Shown here: piece after piece, positions 36,326 to 44,428 of the stretch
Layout: every line of letters starts with the position of its first letter
Position numbering within the stretch: position 1 is the stretch's first letter
Origin: Saccharofermentans sp.
GTDB taxonomy: Bacteria > Bacillota > Clostridia > Saccharofermentanales > Saccharofermentanaceae
Direction of reading: 5' to 3'
DNA length: 64,000 nt
Assembly (NCBI GenBank): GCA_024692235.1
Contig: JAILMW010000033.1
Span: 186,001 to 250,000, forward strand
Translations under genes and position numbers: made by a program
The notes under the pieces: generated by a model
The model's database searches: none
The model's input: the letters and a program-made list of their open reading frames with translations, nothing else
Told to the model about the DNA's origin: nothing

Positions 36326-37963
36326 ATGAGAAGAGAGAACGGAAAGAAGCTGATATCAGTTGCGATGGCATTTGTTATGGCTTCAGCCGCACTTGCATCC
36401 TGTTCTTCGGGAGGGCAGGCAAACGATGAGATCCTGGATCTTTCTAAGTCGGCTTTAAAGAATATAGTCGAACGTAAGATCTCCAAGCTTGCTAAGATCT
36501 CGACATCGGATTTTGATGATGTTAAGAAGGACTGGTCAGAGGAGCTGGACTTTTCTGCGGGATCCGGCAGATATACAAATGAATACGCAACTGTCTTTAC
36601 TGCAATAAGTGACACCATAGATTATTCTATCGATGAGGATTCTGTGGAGTCATCGACCAAATACGGCGAGGGAAGAGTTCGTGTTGAATTCACCATTGCT
36701 GATTACGAGGCACTGTTCGATGATGAGGAGGCAATGAATGATGCCGATTCATTCGTCGATGCATTACATTCATGCTCTGATAAGGATATCGAACTCTGGT
36801 TGGATTTTGAGATGGAAGGTGAGACATGGCTCTTATCCAATCCGGAAGAGATACTCAATACTCTGTATTCCTTCCGTGAGAAGCGTATCGTATTCGTACC
36901 TGATCTTACCAGAAGTTCATATGGTGTGCAGTGGTTCTATACTGACGATTACTATGGTAACACTTATACAAATACATCTGCTATAGATTGCGAGTTGGTT
37001 TTTTACGATAACAGCGATTCAAGCAGTGTCTACTATACTGTAAGCTATGATGGCTCTTTGCTCTTTACATCGCCTGCGGGTTCCACGGATGCGTATTATA
37101 CCACAACTGATTCCGGTGCTCCGGTGGATCCTGAAAGAGGAACACTGGCAGCAGGTGAATATACTGTAACATTCTACGACGGTTCTGACAGTGTATTGGA
37201 AGTGACCTCATGTACAGTCGTAAATACCGTACCCAGCCCCGGCGATTACATACTTTGGTATTCTGAGGATGAATCATGGGGTACATTTGCGATCTATGAT
37301 GATACTTATATGATCGACCCGGATCTTAATATCTCTGGTCTTAACGGCTATTCCAACACGAATTATTATTACACCGTAACCTTCCGGGGAGAGGAAGTAT
37401 ATGTTTCCTCTGACGGTGAATATATGGGATATTACTATTCGGATTATCAGGACAGCGACAATTTTTATCTGGATCCCGGTGTCTATGAGGTCGCATTCTA
37501 TGATGCAGAGACTGAAGAACATGTAGTTACTGCCTATGCTGTCGTATTAAATGACGGTGTCGGAGCTGACGGAACATATCTTGGTGCTTTCCTCGGTCTT
37601 AATGTTATCGGCATGAATGTTCCCGGCAATATGTATAACGATTTCCTCGGAGCTTACTGGTATTCCGATTCCGGTGAGGGTTCGATACTTACCGGTGCGA
37701 ATACTCTTACATACAGGATACCCGTAACGGAGGATTACGGTACGCTCGATTATACTATTATCTATTCTGAAGACGGTGGCGAATCAGATCCGTATTCTTA
37801 TGCAACAGGTTCTGATCATGCTGAGGTTCAGTACGATGAAGCCGGTAATATGTATTATGAGTTTACATATGACGGAACAGTAGAAGAAGGATACTACAGG
37901 ATAACGGTAATGGCAGATAATGCTATTGATTTCTCACTGTTCTCCGTATGTCAGGTGCAGTGA
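36326..37963 (+). CDS. Lipoprotein, first of three tandem paralogues
   Basis: A 545-residue lipoprotein of unrecognised family. The signal peptide ends at LASC. The N-terminal part (about 28-190) matches the next two genes: a LDLSKSALKNIVERKISKL-like helix, FDDVKKDW, FTAISDTIDYSIDEDSVE, GEGRVRVEFTIADY, and a LYSFREKRIVFV end. It resembles a small alpha/beta binding domain. After that come three beta-rich modules of about 85-100 residues, each with a YYTV strand and an LAAGEYTVTFYD-like strand, which look Ig-like. Tyr and Asp are abundant. It is likely a surface-exposed binding or adhesion protein. An AGGGAGG site precedes the ATG. Confidence 0.72.
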   Translation: MRRENGKKLISVAMAFVMASAALASCSSGGQANDEILDLSKSALKNIVERKISKLAKISTSDFDDVKKDWSEELDFSAGSGRYTNEYATVFTAISDTIDYSIDEDSVESSTKYGEGRVRVEFTIADYEALFDDEEAMNDADSFVDALHSCSDKDIELWLDFEMEGETWLLSNPEEILNTLYSFREKRIVFVPDLTRSSYGVQWFYTDDYYGNTYTNTSAIDCELVFYDNSDSSSVYYTVSYDGSLLFTSPAGSTDAYYTTTDSGAPVDPERGTLAAGEYTVTFYDGSDSVLEVTSCTVVNTVPSPGDYILWYSEDESWGTFAIYDDTYMIDPDLNISGLNGYSNTNYYYTVTFRGEEVYVSSDGEYMGYYYSDYQDSDNFYLDPGVYEVAFYDAETEEHVVTAYAVVLNDGVGADGTYLGAFLGLNVIGMNVPGNMYNDFLGAYWYSDSGEGSILTGANTLTYRIPVTEDYGTLDYTIIYSEDGGESDPYSYATGSDHAEVQYDEAGNMYYEFTYDGTVEEGYYRITVMADNAIDFSLFSVCQVQ

Positions 37964-38043
37964 TCCGTTAGGTTTTTTTGATCGTATACAACGTGAATTT
38001 TATTGTATAATTAGACGTCAAGAATAACTCGGAGGTTGGATCT

Positions 38044-39273
38044 ATGAGACGGATTAGGAGCGTCATGGCTATCGTGATATTTGCCGTGACTATATTTCCC
38101 GCTTCCGGTTGTTCATATATGAGCGACTCTAAGAGACAACTTCTTGACGTGTCCGATCATTATGCCAAAGCGTTAGCGTCATGTGATCTTATCGAGATCG
38201 GTTCATGCTGTGATGACGACTTCGCTGCAGCAGAGGAGGCGTGGGACGAGAAGCTTGATTTTGTAGCAGGCAGTTATTATAGCGGCGTATATGCCGCCAA
38301 TGCTGCCGGTAAGATCGCAGAAGCGATAACATACGAAGTCGAGACGAATTCGGTATCTGAGAGATCCGGTCACGGAAGTGTAGTATGTGAGTTTACTGTC
38401 CCCGATTATTTAAGCAGTCTTGATCCGGATGCACACATGACGATGGACAGTTATTTCGAATCTGTTTTTGCTAATGAGAAACAAGTCCTTGTCCTGACAT
38501 TGGAATTCGAACAGAAGGATGGTGCATGGGTCGCAGTAAATTACCAAGATACTATGTCTGCGCTTTATGAGTTTACCTCAGCGGAATTTTCATTTATAAC
38601 TCCTTTTACCAATAATGTCTTAGGAGGGATCTGGTACGGTTCTTATGACGATAATGGCGGCTATATAAATACTTATCAGCTGGACCTCGATATTCAATTG
38701 GAATATGCGACGGATTATTCGACAATTTACTACACTGTTGTATATGAAGGCAGCGAGATCAAGCGTGAGTATGGAGAATACGAAGGTTATCTTTTTTACG
38801 ATGACGACGGAGCGCCACTTGATCCTTCAGGTGAATACCTTGCTGCCGGTGATTATACGATCACATTTTACGATCAGTACGGCCAGGAACTTTTGTCAGG
38901 GACTGCGCATGTAATAGTTGACAATGACACGAATGGTCTGATGTACAATTACCAAGGATATGGCTGGTATGATTTCTCTGATGACGGATATGACATAATG
39001 GAATCGGGATATTATCAAAATACCACAACAATAGATCTTGACGTTTATTTCTCCTCGGAAGATGTCGATTCTATTTATTATACTTATGAATATGAAGGGG
39101 AAGAGATCAAACGTGAGTATGGAACTACTGAAGGTTATCTCTTTGCAAGTGATGAAGGAGCACCGCTTGATCCTTCCGGAAACTATCTTGCTGCGGGGGA
39201 ATACACGATCACGTTCTATTATCCGGACGGCACGATCATAACTCAGCAAACCGCGATCGTAGATGTATATTGA
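38044..39273 (+). CDS. Lipoprotein, second of three tandem paralogues
   Basis: A 409-residue lipoprotein with lipobox ASGC. The N-terminal domain aligns with its two neighbours (LDVSDHYAKALASCDLIEI, FAAAEEAWDEKLDF, KIAEAITYEVETNSV, GSVVCEFTVPDYLSSL). The C-terminal part is an internal duplication: two modules share IKREYGEYEGYLF / IKREYGTTEGYLF and GAPLDPSGEYLAAGDYTITFY / GAPLDPSGNYLAAGEYTITFY, which points to recent duplication. Function unknown. A TATAAT at 38006-38011 and a GGAGG site suggest its own promoter. A hairpin terminator follows. Confidence 0.72.
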   Translation: MRRIRSVMAIVIFAVTIFPASGCSYMSDSKRQLLDVSDHYAKALASCDLIEIGSCCDDDFAAAEEAWDEKLDFVAGSYYSGVYAANAAGKIAEAITYEVETNSVSERSGHGSVVCEFTVPDYLSSLDPDAHMTMDSYFESVFANEKQVLVLTLEFEQKDGAWVAVNYQDTMSALYEFTSAEFSFITPFTNNVLGGIWYGSYDDNGGYINTYQLDLDIQLEYATDYSTIYYTVVYEGSEIKREYGEYEGYLFYDDDGAPLDPSGEYLAAGDYTITFYDQYGQELLSGTAHVIVDNDTNGLMYNYQGYGWYDFSDDGYDIMESGYYQNTTTIDLDVYFSSEDVDSIYYTYEYEGEEIKREYGTTEGYLFASDEGAPLDPSGNYLAAGEYTITFYYPDGTIITQQTAIVDVY

Positions 39274-39283
39274 TATTTAAGGT

Positions 39284-39313
39284 AAGGCGCCGCTTCACAG
39301 TGGTGCCTTATTT
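39284..39313 (+). terminator. Intrinsic terminator after the second paralogue
   Basis: AAGGCGCC (39284-39291) pairs with GGTGCCTT (39302-39309) with one G-U pair, followed by ATTTG. The U-run is weak. Confidence 0.6.
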
Positions 39314-39412
39314 GTTCACAAATATATCATCAACTCTATACAAAATTTGACACTGCAGTAGTATAATTATTTTGATTGGTCAGTTAGAAGATTAAGGCCA
39401 AAGGGAGGAAAT

Positions 39413-40762
39413 ATGAATACTTACATGAAGAAGACTGTTTCTGTTGCAGTTGCTTCTGCCATCGTATTCTCGATGACAGGTTGCTCATTCCTTGACAAGT
39501 CCAAGGATGAGGTACTTGATGCAGCAGATTCATACGCTAAGGAATTAGCAGCTTGCAATATCGGTAAGCTCGCTAAGCTTTCCGATGATGACTTCGAGAA
39601 GGTTCAGGAAGAGTGGGAAGCTACTCTCACATTTAGCGAGGGTGAGCTCTATTCTGCTGATACAGCTACAGTTCTGAGCGCTATCGCTGATACTATCTCT
39701 TACGAGATCGACGAGGAGTCTGTTGAGGCAACAAAGAAGAGTGGCGAAGGTTCTGTTGATGTAACATTTACTATCGCTGATTATTCTGATCTTCTTGATG
39801 ATGACTCCATCACTTCTGCTGAGGATTTTGCAAGCGCAGTAGGTGATGCAGATACTAAGGAGATCTCCGTATCTCTTGAGTTCGAGAGAACTGATGACGG
39901 TGATTGGCTCGGATCTAACTATGAGAATGTATTCGGTGATCTTTATTCTTTCACAGAAGATGAATTCTCTTTCTCTATTCCCGTAGCTGATGCAGTTACT
40001 TCTGATTCACTTCATTGGTATTGGTTGGATTCCGATTCTGACGATTCCAACCCCGTATACACAAATACTGATGAGATCGACGGTGAGCTTCAGATCGATA
40101 CATCTCTTCTTGATGATCCTAATGTAGTTTATGATATTACATACACAATTGAGCGTGACGGTCAGTTGATCTACTCCGGAACAGGTTATGATGCATGGGT
40201 AGATACATATGATCTTACTGATGCAGAGATTGATCCCGATACCGGTTACTTACTTCCCGGTACATACACGATCACATTCTCTGATCCTGACGGTAATGTT
40301 CTTGCAAGTGATACATGTACTGTAATCTTAGAGGCAGAGCCTGCAGATGATGAACCCACAACCGGTACATTTGCTGATTATGTAGGTTATGTAGAGTGGC
40401 AGACAGACAGTTCCGATCCTTTCTATGCAGGAACAGGTTCTGCTTATTGGTATGATCGTGATGCAGATGCTAATAACTATGGAACATATGCTTCCGGCAC
40501 AACATATCTCGAGCTCACATGTTCTTGTAGCGATGATTCACTCGGTGAAGCTACATACCAGTATTGGTACTCTGCAACAGGTGCTGATCTTGATCAGGAT
40601 CTCGGTACATTCACATGCGGTACTACTGCTTACGGCGACAGCAACTACTATGACTTTACATACGAGAATGGCGGTGCAGCTCTTGCTGACGGTTACTATA
40701 TCGTTATCGTTTCTCACGGTGGCGCTGATCAGATCATCTCTGTTTGCCGAGTAGGCGGCTGA
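39413..40762 (+). CDS. Lipoprotein, third of three tandem paralogues
   Basis: A 449-residue lipoprotein with lipobox MTGC. The N-terminal domain (about 28-190: EVLDAADSYAKELAACNI, FEKVQEEWEATLTF, LSAIADTISYEIDEESVE, GSVDVTFTIADY) is the clearest form of the shared domain. One LPGTYTITFSDPDGN Ig-like module and a different C-terminal domain follow. It uses ACA Thr codons and other codons like those of the pur genes, unlike its two paralogues, so it is probably the most highly expressed. A TATAAT at 39362-39367 and a strong AGGGAGG site precede it. Confidence 0.74.
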   Translation: MNTYMKKTVSVAVASAIVFSMTGCSFLDKSKDEVLDAADSYAKELAACNIGKLAKLSDDDFEKVQEEWEATLTFSEGELYSADTATVLSAIADTISYEIDEESVEATKKSGEGSVDVTFTIADYSDLLDDDSITSAEDFASAVGDADTKEISVSLEFERTDDGDWLGSNYENVFGDLYSFTEDEFSFSIPVADAVTSDSLHWYWLDSDSDDSNPVYTNTDEIDGELQIDTSLLDDPNVVYDITYTIERDGQLIYSGTGYDAWVDTYDLTDAEIDPDTGYLLPGTYTITFSDPDGNVLASDTCTVILEAEPADDEPTTGTFADYVGYVEWQTDSSDPFYAGTGSAYWYDRDADANNYGTYASGTTYLELTCSCSDDSLGEATYQYWYSATGADLDQDLGTFTCGTTAYGDSNYYDFTYENGGAALADGYYIVIVSHGGADQIISVCRVGG

Positions 40763-40787
40763 TATCGATAATTGATTCAGATAATCG

Positions 40788-40818
40788 GATCCGGCTCTTT
40801 ATAGGGCCGGATCTTTTT
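40788..40818 (+). terminator. Intrinsic terminator after the third paralogue
   Basis: GATCCGGC (40788-40795) pairs perfectly with GCCGGATC (40806-40813) and is followed by five T. Confidence 0.88.
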
Positions 40819-40834
40819 ATGTGTTTTTTCAGGC

Positions 40835-40865
40835 AAAAAAATAACACCGCCATCGGCGGTGTTAT
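40835..40865 (-). terminator. Intrinsic terminator of the HEAT-repeat gene
   Basis: An 11-bp perfect stem (40841-40851 with 40855-40865) and a 3-nt loop. On the minus strand it is followed by six T (complement of 40835-40840). Confidence 0.9.
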
Positions 40866-40881
40866 CTTGCTTTCTGATTGA

Positions 40882-41223
40882 TCAAAGAACGCTAGTCTTA
40901 AGCTGGTCGTAAGCCGCCTTTGCCGTGACTCTTACATTGGGATCCGGGTCTGCAAATGCCAACTTCTTAACATACTCTTCGCAGTGCTTTGCCTGTATGG
41001 TAGCAGCGGAAGTAGCAGCCATTGCGCGTACCATCGGAACTGAATCACGAAGAAGCGGTATAAGTGCCATTCCGCTCTCGTAAGTATTGATCTTACTGAG
41101 TGCCACAGCAACTGCCTCTCTGATCTCGGGATCAGCATCTTCAGCAAATTTCTGAAGATTTGCGAGCTTTCCCTTGGCAGCGAGTTTGTCGATCTTTGCT
41201 CTTATACTGTCAACTCTTGCCAT
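40882..41223 (-). CDS. Small HEAT-repeat protein
   Basis: A 113-residue soluble protein that is almost entirely HEAT-like helical repeats: DPEIREAVAVALSKI, DSVPMVRAMAATSAATI, and DPDPNVRVTAKAAYDQL, each with the Asp-Pro turn and Val-Arg typical of PBS-lyase HEAT repeats. It probably binds another protein. Start ATG 41223 (MARVDSIRAK) follows a GGAG site; an upstream in-frame ATG is less well placed. It runs opposite to its neighbours and has its own terminator. Confidence 0.8.
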   Translation of the reverse strand: MARVDSIRAKIDKLAAKGKLANLQKFAEDADPEIREAVAVALSKINTYESGMALIPLLRDSVPMVRAMAATSAATIQAKHCEEYVKKLAFADPDPNVRVTAKAAYDQLKTSVL

Positions 41224-41382
41224 CTTGTTGCTCCTTCTTCTTATCTTGTAATTCAATTATAAAACGTCATTGACGGTATAAATGTTAATTATTTATGACC
41301 AATCTATTAACGAGTTGAATTACTTATATCGTTATTATACACTACACCCAGGATTTTGATATCAGATTTGAGGTTTTCTCTT

Positions 41383-42612
41383 ATGATTAATAGGTCAAAA
41401 AATTATCTTTGTTTTCTGATCACAGGTTGTCTGATTCTCTCTTCGTGTTCCAAGAAATTACCGCCGGAGACGTTACCGAGCTTTACATCGGTTTCCACTT
41501 CTGAGACAACAGTGACTACCGAGACAGAACCTTCAGTTGTGACAGAGGAGACGGTATTACAAGTAGGTCCTTCCAGTGAGTCCTGCGGGGCAACTTTACC
41601 TGTTGAAGTATACGGTGAATTGAATGTATATGAGAAGTATCTTACTGACAGTGAGTATAGAGCGATCACATTGAACGGAGTATGCATCAATTCTCTTAAT
41701 TATTCAAACGGATTTATCAATAACGAGACTGTATCAACATTCGTGAACGATTGGGGTTGTGACGTTTTGAGGTTTTCCATGAATGTTGAAGAGGATGTTG
41801 GAGGATATACTTCTGATCCTGAAGCCAAGTTCGCCGAAGCATGTTCCGTCATTGATATGTGTATCGATAGCGGTGTATATGTAATCGTCGATTGGAATCT
41901 CGTTTCCGGTTGCGATCCGAGAGAATACGAGGAGCAGGCAACAGATTTCTTCTCCAGGATAGCTGCTATCTATTCAGGTGTTCCTAACGTAATTTACGAG
42001 ATCTCAGGGAGAGCAAGTTTCAATTCGGAAAGTGAAGATGTATGGGGTGAAGAGATCAGACCTTATGCTACTTCAGTCATAGGATCGATCAGACAATATG
42101 ATGCTGACAATCTGATAATAGTTCAAACTCCCTTCGGTGGTGAACAGCTTGAAGATGTGCTTAATGATCCTGTCTCATCTGACGATGTTATCTACTCAAT
42201 ATCGATATCTGGTGAGTATGACGAATCTAAGGCTATTGAGCTTACGGAGGTATCCGAAGAAGGTCTTCCGATGATATGTACTGACTTCAAGGAATATGGA
42301 GAGGACGGCACTTTCTTAAGTGATGCTTTTACGTCGTACGATGAGATCTTAGAAGCAGAATACATCTCGTGGTGTGCCTATTATGCCGGAGGTGATGCGG
42401 CTACAGGCAATCTTATCAATACTGATATCATGGACGATCAAGCTGTTATAGCCGCTCACTGGCCCGATGAGTATATAAATGAATCCGGTATCTTCGTCAG
42501 AAGCGAGCTTCTTTCTAATGCCGCCGCGAGAGAGGAATACTATCAGACTCAACTTGAGGAAGATGAAGAAGAGCCTGATGAAGAAGATACGACCGAATCT
42601 ACTCAACCGTAA
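41383..42612 (+). CDS. GH5-like lipoprotein without catalytic residues
   Basis: A 409-residue lipoprotein with lipobox ILSSC (Cys22) and a Thr/Ser/Glu linker (30-60). The rest follows the GH5 cellulase fold: LNGVCINSLNY, WGCDVLRFSM, VYVIVDWNL, and PNVIYEI. The catalytic positions are changed. The acid/base Asn-Glu-Pro is Gly209-Arg210-Ala211, the nucleophile of TEFG is Asp301 (TDFKEYG), the His of DWH is Asn172, and the YxxHxY His is also absent. It is probably a carbohydrate-binding pseudoenzyme. ATG 41383 follows GAGG at nine bases. The C-terminal tail is acidic. Confidence 0.78.
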   Translation: MINRSKNYLCFLITGCLILSSCSKKLPPETLPSFTSVSTSETTVTTETEPSVVTEETVLQVGPSSESCGATLPVEVYGELNVYEKYLTDSEYRAITLNGVCINSLNYSNGFINNETVSTFVNDWGCDVLRFSMNVEEDVGGYTSDPEAKFAEACSVIDMCIDSGVYVIVDWNLVSGCDPREYEEQATDFFSRIAAIYSGVPNVIYEISGRASFNSESEDVWGEEIRPYATSVIGSIRQYDADNLIIVQTPFGGEQLEDVLNDPVSSDDVIYSISISGEYDESKAIELTEVSEEGLPMICTDFKEYGEDGTFLSDAFTSYDEILEAEYISWCAYYAGGDAATGNLINTDIMDDQAVIAAHWPDEYINESGIFVRSELLSNAAAREEYYQTQLEEDEEEPDEEDTTESTQP

Positions 42613-42701
42613 ATATTGCACAAGAAAAGAAGCTGTGCAGAGTTGATATTTTTGTACTTTATCGATTGTTAGCGGATATGTGTCAAATACATCTTTCGCG
42701 T

Positions 42702-42730
42702 TTGTAGCTACACTCCGTTTTTGCTATAAT
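42702..42730 (+). promoter_or_regulatory. Promoter of the CapA-like gene
   Basis: TTGTAG (42702-42707), a 17-bp spacer ending in TGC, and TATAAT (42725-42730). Confidence 0.7.
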
Positions 42731-42765
42731 TTCTCTGTATTTTTGTTTTTACAGAGGTGTAGATC

Positions 42766-43872
42766 TTGCGGTTCTTCAGATCATCGGCGACTCTTATGAT
42801 CATGGTCATGTTCCTGTCTGCTTTGTCAGGCGGTTGCAGCAGGCTACAGCAGCAAGGGATCGAGACGACTGTTACAGCCATACCCGAGACGACGCTTGCG
42901 CCTACTCCTACTCCAGAGCCCACACCTACACCTATACCTACACCCACTCCCATACCCGAACCTGAGCATATCAACGTAAGCTTTATCGGTGATTGTACAC
43001 TTGCGGACGCCCTTGCCTGGAGCGGTGCTGCAGGGAGCTTCGACGCTGTTGTTGAGCAGGAGGGATTCGGATACTGTTTTCAGAATGCAGCATCCTATCT
43101 TTCGCAGGATGATATGACACTTGCAAATTTTGAGGGTACCATTACGGATTCCACATCCCATCTGACCAAGGAGTTCGTATTCGGTGCCCCTTTTGAATAT
43201 ACGGAGATGCTGACTAACGGAAGCATCGAAGCCGTTAATCTCGCAAATAATCACAGTTGGGATTATCTGGATCAGGGACTTCAGGATACCCAGGATGCCA
43301 TGGAGGCAGTGGGTATCGTATGGAGCAACCAGCACTCCGTAGCGATCTACGAGGTAAGAGGAGTTAAAATCGGTATGTTCGGTATCGATTATGTATCAGG
43401 TGATACTACCTCGATGGCTTATCCTCTTATCGATCAGCTAAGGGAAGAGGGATGTAATATCATCATCGCTTCATGTCACTGGGGAGTGGAGAGAGATTAT
43501 TCTCCCAGGGATTCACAGATCGTTGCAGGTCACGATCTTATCGATTACGGCGTAGATATCGTAGTAGGTACGCATCCGCACAGATTGCAGCCCATTGAGC
43601 TTTATAACGGCAAGTATATACTCTACAGCATCTCAAATTTCTGCTTCGGCGGTAATACGGGATTGTCGGATCCCGATTCATGCATAGTGCAGTGCGAATT
43701 CGTGATGAACGAGGATAATACGGCAGTAGCTGATTATGAGCTCAATATCATACCGTTCTGCCAGACGAGTACGAGACCGGGTAATGACTATTGCCCGATA
43801 CCGTATGAATGGGGAACGGATGATTACTACAGGGTAATGGAGAGACTTAACTGGTCTCAGGAAGATGAGTAA
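42766..43872 (+). CDS. CapA-family metallophosphatase-like lipoprotein
   Basis: A 368-residue lipoprotein with lipobox LSGGC and a Pro/Thr linker (TPTPEPTPTPIPTPTP). The CapA/PGA_cap domain (about 65-350) shows SFIGDCTLAD, ANFEGT, NLANNHSWD, SCHWGVE, and VGTHPHRLQP, the metallophosphoesterase-like metal ligands. Members act in poly-gamma-glutamate capsule work or related wall polymer steps, but no capB/capC genes are present here, so the exact role is open. The start is TTG 42766, seven to eight bases after AGAGGTG; no suitable ATG precedes the signal peptide. Confidence 0.85.
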   Translation: MRFFRSSATLMIMVMFLSALSGGCSRLQQQGIETTVTAIPETTLAPTPTPEPTPTPIPTPTPIPEPEHINVSFIGDCTLADALAWSGAAGSFDAVVEQEGFGYCFQNAASYLSQDDMTLANFEGTITDSTSHLTKEFVFGAPFEYTEMLTNGSIEAVNLANNHSWDYLDQGLQDTQDAMEAVGIVWSNQHSVAIYEVRGVKIGMFGIDYVSGDTTSMAYPLIDQLREEGCNIIIASCHWGVERDYSPRDSQIVAGHDLIDYGVDIVVGTHPHRLQPIELYNGKYILYSISNFCFGGNTGLSDPDSCIVQCEFVMNEDNTAVADYELNIIPFCQTSTRPGNDYCPIPYEWGTDDYYRVMERLNWSQEDE

Positions 43873-43912
43873 ATAACACCGCGGCAGGTGTATTAAGAAT
43901 ACGGAGGCAACT

Positions 43913-44422
43913 ATGGCAACAGGTAAAGTATTGGTGGTTATGGGATCCGATTCGGATTTTCCCGTAATGGAAGGATGTTTTAAGATCCTTAAGAGATTCG
44001 GTGTTGAGTTCGAAGCACACGTGGCATCTGCTCACAGAACTCCTGAGAGAGCTATCACTCTCGCAAAGGAAGCAAAGGATAACGGATTTAAGGTCGTTAT
44101 CGCAGCAGCAGGTCTTGCTGCTCATTTAGGCGGTGTACTGGCTGCCAATACTACACTTCCCGTTATAGGCGTACCTTGTAAGGGCGGTGCACTTAACGGT
44201 GTAGATGCACTTTATGCGACAGTTCAGATGCCTTCAGGTATCCCCGTGGCAACAGTTGCCATCGACGGCGGAACAAATGCGGGAATCCTCGCATGTCAGA
44301 TACTTGCTACGGCAGATGAGGAGCTCTCCTCCAAGATCGCTGCTTATAAGCAGGAACTTGCTGATTCGGTAGACGGCAGAGACAAGAGACTTCAGGATAA
44401 GATCAACAATATGGAGGGCTAA
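43913..44422 (+). CDS. purE: 5-(carboxyamino)imidazole ribonucleotide mutase
   Basis: A 169-residue protein that moves the carboxyl group of N5-CAIR to give CAIR. The motif VVMGSDSDFPVMEG at the N-terminus and SAHRTPER (catalytic His) are standard for class I PurE. It opens the purine operon. No purine riboswitch or clear promoter is seen in the 40 bp before it; a short ACACC/GGTGT hairpin there has no U-run. It may be read from upstream. Confidence 0.96.
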   Translation: MATGKVLVVMGSDSDFPVMEGCFKILKRFGVEFEAHVASAHRTPERAITLAKEAKDNGFKVVIAAAGLAAHLGGVLAANTTLPVIGVPCKGGALNGVDALYATVQMPSGIPVATVAIDGGTNAGILACQILATADEELSSKIAAYKQELADSVDGRDKRLQDKINNMEG

Positions 44423-44428
44423 TAAAGA

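Noticed and set aside
39347..39367. TTGACA plus TATAAT as a promoter for the third paralogue
   Set aside because: The spacing is 9 bp. The TATAAT may be used with another -35, but the pair as seen is not a promoter.
43870..43905. Riboswitch or terminator in front of purE
   Set aside because: Only a short ACACC/GGTGT hairpin is present, with no U-run and no recognisable purine aptamer.
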